DNA from: Bacteroidota bacterium
Lineage (GTDB): Bacteria; Bacteroidota; Bacteroidia; Chitinophagales; Chitinophagaceae
Assembly (NCBI GenBank): GCA_023429365.1
Contig: JAEYVW010000252.1
Span: 1 to 8,607, forward strand
Direction of reading: 5' to 3'
DNA length: 8,607 nucleotides
Shown: positions 6,851-8,607 of the stretch, one piece after another
Position numbering within the stretch: position 1 is the first letter of the stretch
How the letters are laid out: every line of letters starts with the position of its first letter
Made by a program: the position numbers and the translations under genes
The notes under the pieces: generated by a model
Told to the model about the DNA's origin: nothing
Seen by the model: the letters and a program-made list of their open reading frames with translations, nothing else
Database searches by the model: none

Positions 6851-7399
6851 CTATATTCCAAGAAACCGGTTCGCCAGTTCCTTATTGCAAAAAGATGATT
6901 TCCTATTTCCGATATAAAATCGGTAAGATGACCATTTCCAATCCGCAGGATCTTTTACCAAACCGGCCAACACCGGGTTGTTATGAATATAGTGAAAACA
7001 TTTGGTAAAGTAATCAAAATCGTTTGTGGTGATTTTTTCGGGATGTATATCGGTTATAAGATTTTTTGCTTTTGTTTTTGGCCTGAACAGGCTTCCCGAT
7101 CTGGCAGTCTGAGTATTGTATTCGTGGCTATAATTGCTTAGTAATTTTCTAAACCCATTTGTAATTGGATCGAGATGTGTCGATCCAATTTTTATCAATG
7201 AATTTACTCTTGCGTCTGCATAAATGATAGTATGAAAATGATTTGGCATCAGGCACCAGCATAGTATCTCGCAATAAGGGACAATATATGATCGGAAAAG
7301 CTCCAGGAATCTCTGGTAGTGCTGGTCATTTAGGAAAAGGCGTTCGTGATTGTTTCCTTGGTTATAGACATGGTAACAATTTTCGGCATAAAGTTTCAT
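6851..7399 (-). CDS. REP-associated tyrosine transposase (RAYT), Y1/HUH family
   Basis: A 182-residue protein, intact and of usual RAYT length. Signatures: YHVYNQGNNHERLF near residue 9 (the Y-H-v-x-x-RG/QGN opening of the family); the metal-binding HUH pair H54-F-H56 in LMPNHFHTIIY; the nucleophile helix SNYSHEYN with Y90 as the likely catalytic tyrosine (Y94 the alternative); GSLFRPK after it; and the C-terminal HYIHNNPVLAGLV plus DWKWSSYRFY segments. RAYTs are IS200/IS605-like single-strand endonucleases that bind and cut REP palindromes; they are usually single-copy chromosomal genes flanked by REPs. Eight matching 22-bp palindromes flank this gene and I saw none elsewhere in the window. 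An 11-bp inverted repeat lies inside the coding region at 7163-7190. No convincing promoter is visible: TATACTTTG on the minus strand (7469-7477) is near the -7 consensus but spaced one base too wide. Confidence 0.95.
   Translation of the reverse strand: MKLYAENCYHVYNQGNNHERLFLNDQHYQRFLELFRSYIVPYCEILCWCLMPNHFHTIIYADARVNSLIKIGSTHLDPITNGFRKLLSNYSHEYNTQTARSGSLFRPKTKAKNLITDIHPEKITTNDFDYFTKCFHYIHNNPVLAGLVKDPADWKWSSYRFYIGNRKSSFCNKELANRFLGI
7163..7190. repeat. Perfect 11-bp inverted repeat inside the RAYT gene
   Basis: AATTGGATCGA (7163-7173) and TCGATCCAATT (7180-7190) are exact reverse complements around the 6-nt loop GATGTG. It falls in codons for about residues 70-79 (KIGSTHLDPI), a variable stretch between the HUH motif and the catalytic helix. 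It is unrelated in sequence to the 22-bp REP unit. It may be an mRNA or single-strand DNA hairpin within the gene, or chance. Confidence 0.6.
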
Positions 7400-7409
7400 T
7401 GCTGAACAT

Positions 7410-7427
7410 TTTCTGAGTAATCAGAAA
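7410..7427. repeat. Short inverted repeat in the RAYT leader
   Basis: TTTCTGA and TCAGAAA form a perfect 7-bp stem with a GTAA loop, 10 bp upstream of the RAYT start codon. In minus-strand RNA it would put a small hairpin just before the ATG and could damp translation; it could also be an operator half-site pair. It is AT-rich and weak. Confidence 0.4.
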
Positions 7428-7510
7428 TAAAGTTCGCAAGGACAGATTTGGTGATGAAGGTTAAATCACAAAGTATAAACGTTTTATCCCCGGCGAGTTT
7501 CCTTTTTTTC

Positions 7511-7565
7511 GGTCAGACGAGGACGTCAGACCGTCTCGCAAATGGTCTGACGTCCTCATCTGACC
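7511..7565. repeat. Head-to-head REP pair forming a long inverted repeat (BIME-like)
   Basis: The first array copy (inverted) and the second (direct) are reverse complements of each other apart from one position, separated by 11 nt (GTCTCGCAAAT). Together they can fold into a 22-bp stem, 23 with the flanking C7510-G7566 pair. This is the arrangement called BIME in enterobacteria. In minus-strand RNA it is followed by a run of A, not U, so it is not an intrinsic terminator in the fadN direction. Confidence 0.85.
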
Positions 7566-7578
7566 GGTTCTCGCAAAT

Positions 7579-7740
7579 GGTCAGACGTTCTCATCTGACC
7601 GGTTCTCGCAAATGGTCTGAGGTTCTCGTCTGACCAATGCTTTCCAGCTCGTCTAAAATGGTCTGACGTCCTCGTCTGACCGGTTCTCGCAAATGGTCTG
7701 ACGTCCTCGTCTGACCAATGCTTGCCAGCTCGTCTAAAAT
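7579..7740. repeat. 81-bp tandem duplication within the REP array
   Basis: Blocks 7579-7659 and 7660-7740 have the same layout: REP, 13-nt spacer, REP, 24-nt spacer. They differ at 6 of 81 positions, five of them within the REPs of the left block. A third block starts at 7741 with its first REP, after which the array ends. The 81-bp period shows growth by duplication of a two-REP unit, with the right end more uniform and so probably younger. Confidence 0.9.
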
Positions 7741-7771
7741 GGTCTGACGTCCTCGTCTGACCGTTTTAGTA

Positions 7772-8607
7772 TCAATTCCTCACCGGCTTGCCGCTTTTCA
7801 AAACACTTTGGATACGTTCGAGGGATTTTTTCTCACCGCAGAGGGAAAGGAATGCTTCTCTTTCCAGGTCAAGGAGGTATTGTTCGGTAACTAGAGTTGG
7901 TTCACTAAGATCGCCGCCACACATCACGTACGCAAGCTTTTTTGCCACCAGTGCATCATGTTCTGTGGCGTAGCCAGCAGTTTTCATGGCGTGTATACCG
8001 GAGTATAAAGCACCGAGCGCCGATTGGCCGAGTACACGGATATCATTTCGTGGTACCGGCGCGGTATAACCACTGTCGTAAATTTCAATCACTGATTTTT
8101 TTGCTTCCGCGATCCGCCTTCCCTGGTTCATCACGACTTCATCAAGACCTTTACGATACACACCAATGCCAAAGCCTTCAGCGGCGGAAGTGCCAACTTT
8201 TGCAGTTGCGATGGTTAAGAAGCGATTTTTAAGTGTGATGGTTTCGGGTTCGTCTTCGTGCATTTCATCGGCGGCTCTCAATACAAATTCTTTTGTACCG
8301 CCACCACCGGGGATCAGACCGACACCTAGTTCTACAAGACCGGTATAAGTCTCTGCGGCAGGACAAACTTTATCGGCATGAAGGCTAAGTTCGCAGGCGC
8401 CACCCAGGGCGAGACCGTGAGGGGCCACTACGACAGGAATGGAGGAGTATCTTGCCCGCATCATCGTATTTTGGAAAAGTCGGATGGCCATATCGAGTTC
8501 ATCATATTCCTGGTCGATGGCGAGCATGAAGATCATACCCACATTTGCACCCGCAGAAAAGTTGGGACCTTCATTGGCGATCACGAGGCCTTTATAACCT
8601 TTTTCAG
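7772..8607 (-). CDS. 3-hydroxyacyl-CoA dehydrogenase/enoyl-CoA hydratase, FadN-like (5' part cut by window edge)
   Basis: The frame stays open to the right edge; 277 C-terminal residues are visible. A GTG at 8584 is internal, not the start, because the family sequence EKGYKGLVIANEG continues across it. The visible part is a crotonase (enoyl-CoA hydratase) domain plus the FadN-type tail. The oxyanion-hole segment is GPNFSAGANV; both hydratase acids are present, the Glu of LGGACELSLHAD and the Glu of GLVELGVGLIPGGGGT, so the hydratase site looks functional. The tail, through GYATEHDALVAKKLAYVMCGG and YLLDLEREAFLSLCGE to SGKPVRN, matches the end of Bacillus FadN-type proteins, where an NAD-binding 3-hydroxyacyl-CoA dehydrogenase domain precedes the hydratase domain; that domain is inferred, as it lies outside the window. 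Role: hydration and oxidation steps of fatty acid beta-oxidation in the cytosol. The REP array begins 9 bp after the stop codon. Confidence 0.93.
   Translation of the reverse strand, partial: EKGYKGLVIANEGPNFSAGANVGMIFMLAIDQEYDELDMAIRLFQNTMMRARYSSIPVVVAPHGLALGGACELSLHADKVCPAAETYTGLVELGVGLIPGGGGTKEFVLRAADEMHEDEPETITLKNRFLTIATAKVGTSAAEGFGIGVYRKGLDEVVMNQGRRIAEAKKSVIEIYDSGYTAPVPRNDIRVLGQSALGALYSGIHAMKTAGYATEHDALVAKKLAYVMCGGDLSEPTLVTEQYLLDLEREAFLSLCGEKKSLERIQSVLKSGKPVRN

Larger units (their letters stand above)
7511..7762. repeat. REP array: seven 22-bp imperfect palindromes
   Basis: Each unit has an 8-bp arm GGTCTGAC, a loop GTCCTC and an arm GTCTGACC; the stem carries one T-T mismatch at pair 5, the mismatched short hairpin typical of REP sequences. 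Copies: 7511-7532 (inverted), 7544-7565, 7579-7600, 7614-7635, 7660-7681, 7695-7716 and 7741-7762 (all direct). The inverted copy and the last three are identical to consensus; the others differ at 1, 3 and 2 positions. Spacers are 11, 13, 13, 24, 13 and 24 nt and of two kinds: GGTTCTCGCAAAT (the first is a shortened form), and a 24-nt type beginning AATGCTT and ending CGTCTAAAAT. Both spacer types contain pieces resembling the REP core (TCTCG, CTCGTCT). The array fills the gap between the RAYT leader and the fadN-like stop codon, beginning 9 bp from that stop. With the leader it accounts for the whole 372-bp gene-free stretch 7400-7771. Confidence 0.95.

Noticed and set aside
7448..7633. Plus-strand 61-codon frame running into the REP array
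   Set aside because: Its C-terminal half is just the translation of the repeat units; there is no domain and no promoter-like signal.
7511..7762. CRISPR array
   Set aside because: The repeats are 22 bp and palindromic, with spacers of only 11-24 nt that recur in two types, one copy is inverted, and no cas gene is present. This fits REP/BIME, not CRISPR.
8582..8584. GTG as the start of the FadN-like gene
   Set aside because: Upstream codons to the window edge are open and encode EKGYKGL, which continues the family sequence; the gene is simply cut by the window.

Overview
This window reads as a stretch of a Bacteroidota chromosome, most likely a Chitinophagaceae-type soil or sediment bacterium. 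Support: moderate G+C, start codons preceded by AT-rich leaders rather than clear Shine-Dalgarno sequences, secreted GH43 and M16 enzymes with short Bacteroidota-like signal peptides, and a RAYT transposase of the Bacteroidota style. The taxon is an inference from gene style; no marker gene is present.

Layout, left to right. (1) 1-1091, minus: 3'-truncated group II PLP-dependent amino acid decarboxylase, running off the left edge. (2) 1173-2162, minus: secreted single-domain GH43 glycosidase. (3) 2227-3156, plus: TIGR01777-type SDR epimerase/oxidoreductase, the only plus-strand gene, divergent from the GH43 gene and closed by a hairpin at 3160-3189. (4) 3255-4595 and 4616-5986, minus: two adjacent M16 peptidase-like genes, one with an intact zinc site and the other with that site destroyed but the substrate-binding Arg/Tyr pair kept, so they look like the two halves of one heterodimeric protease. 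(5) 6114-6803, minus: small metzincin-like zinc protease without a signal peptide. (6) 6851-7399, minus: RAYT (REP-associated Y1/HUH transposase). (7) 7511-7762: array of seven 22-bp imperfect palindromes, with an eighth copy on the other side of the RAYT gene at 6816-6837. (8) 7772-8607, minus: C-terminal part of a FadN-like 3-hydroxyacyl-CoA dehydrogenase/enoyl-CoA hydratase, running off the right edge.

The most notable system is the RAYT gene with its palindromes. The repeat occurs only on the two sides of this gene (eight copies found by eye), has the REP-type form of a short stem with an internal mismatch, and has been amplified beside the gene as 35-bp and 81-bp periodic units, including a head-to-head pair that forms a 22-bp inverted repeat. 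It resembles a self-contained REP/RAYT unit with a repeat family I do not recognise. It fills the whole gap between the fadN-like stop codon and the metzincin start codon, so it probably supplies the 3' end of the former's transcript and the 5' leader of the latter.

The remaining genes are ordinary metabolism: amino acid decarboxylation, polysaccharide side-chain removal, fatty acid beta-oxidation and envelope proteolysis. Apart from the M16 pair they do not form an obvious pathway.
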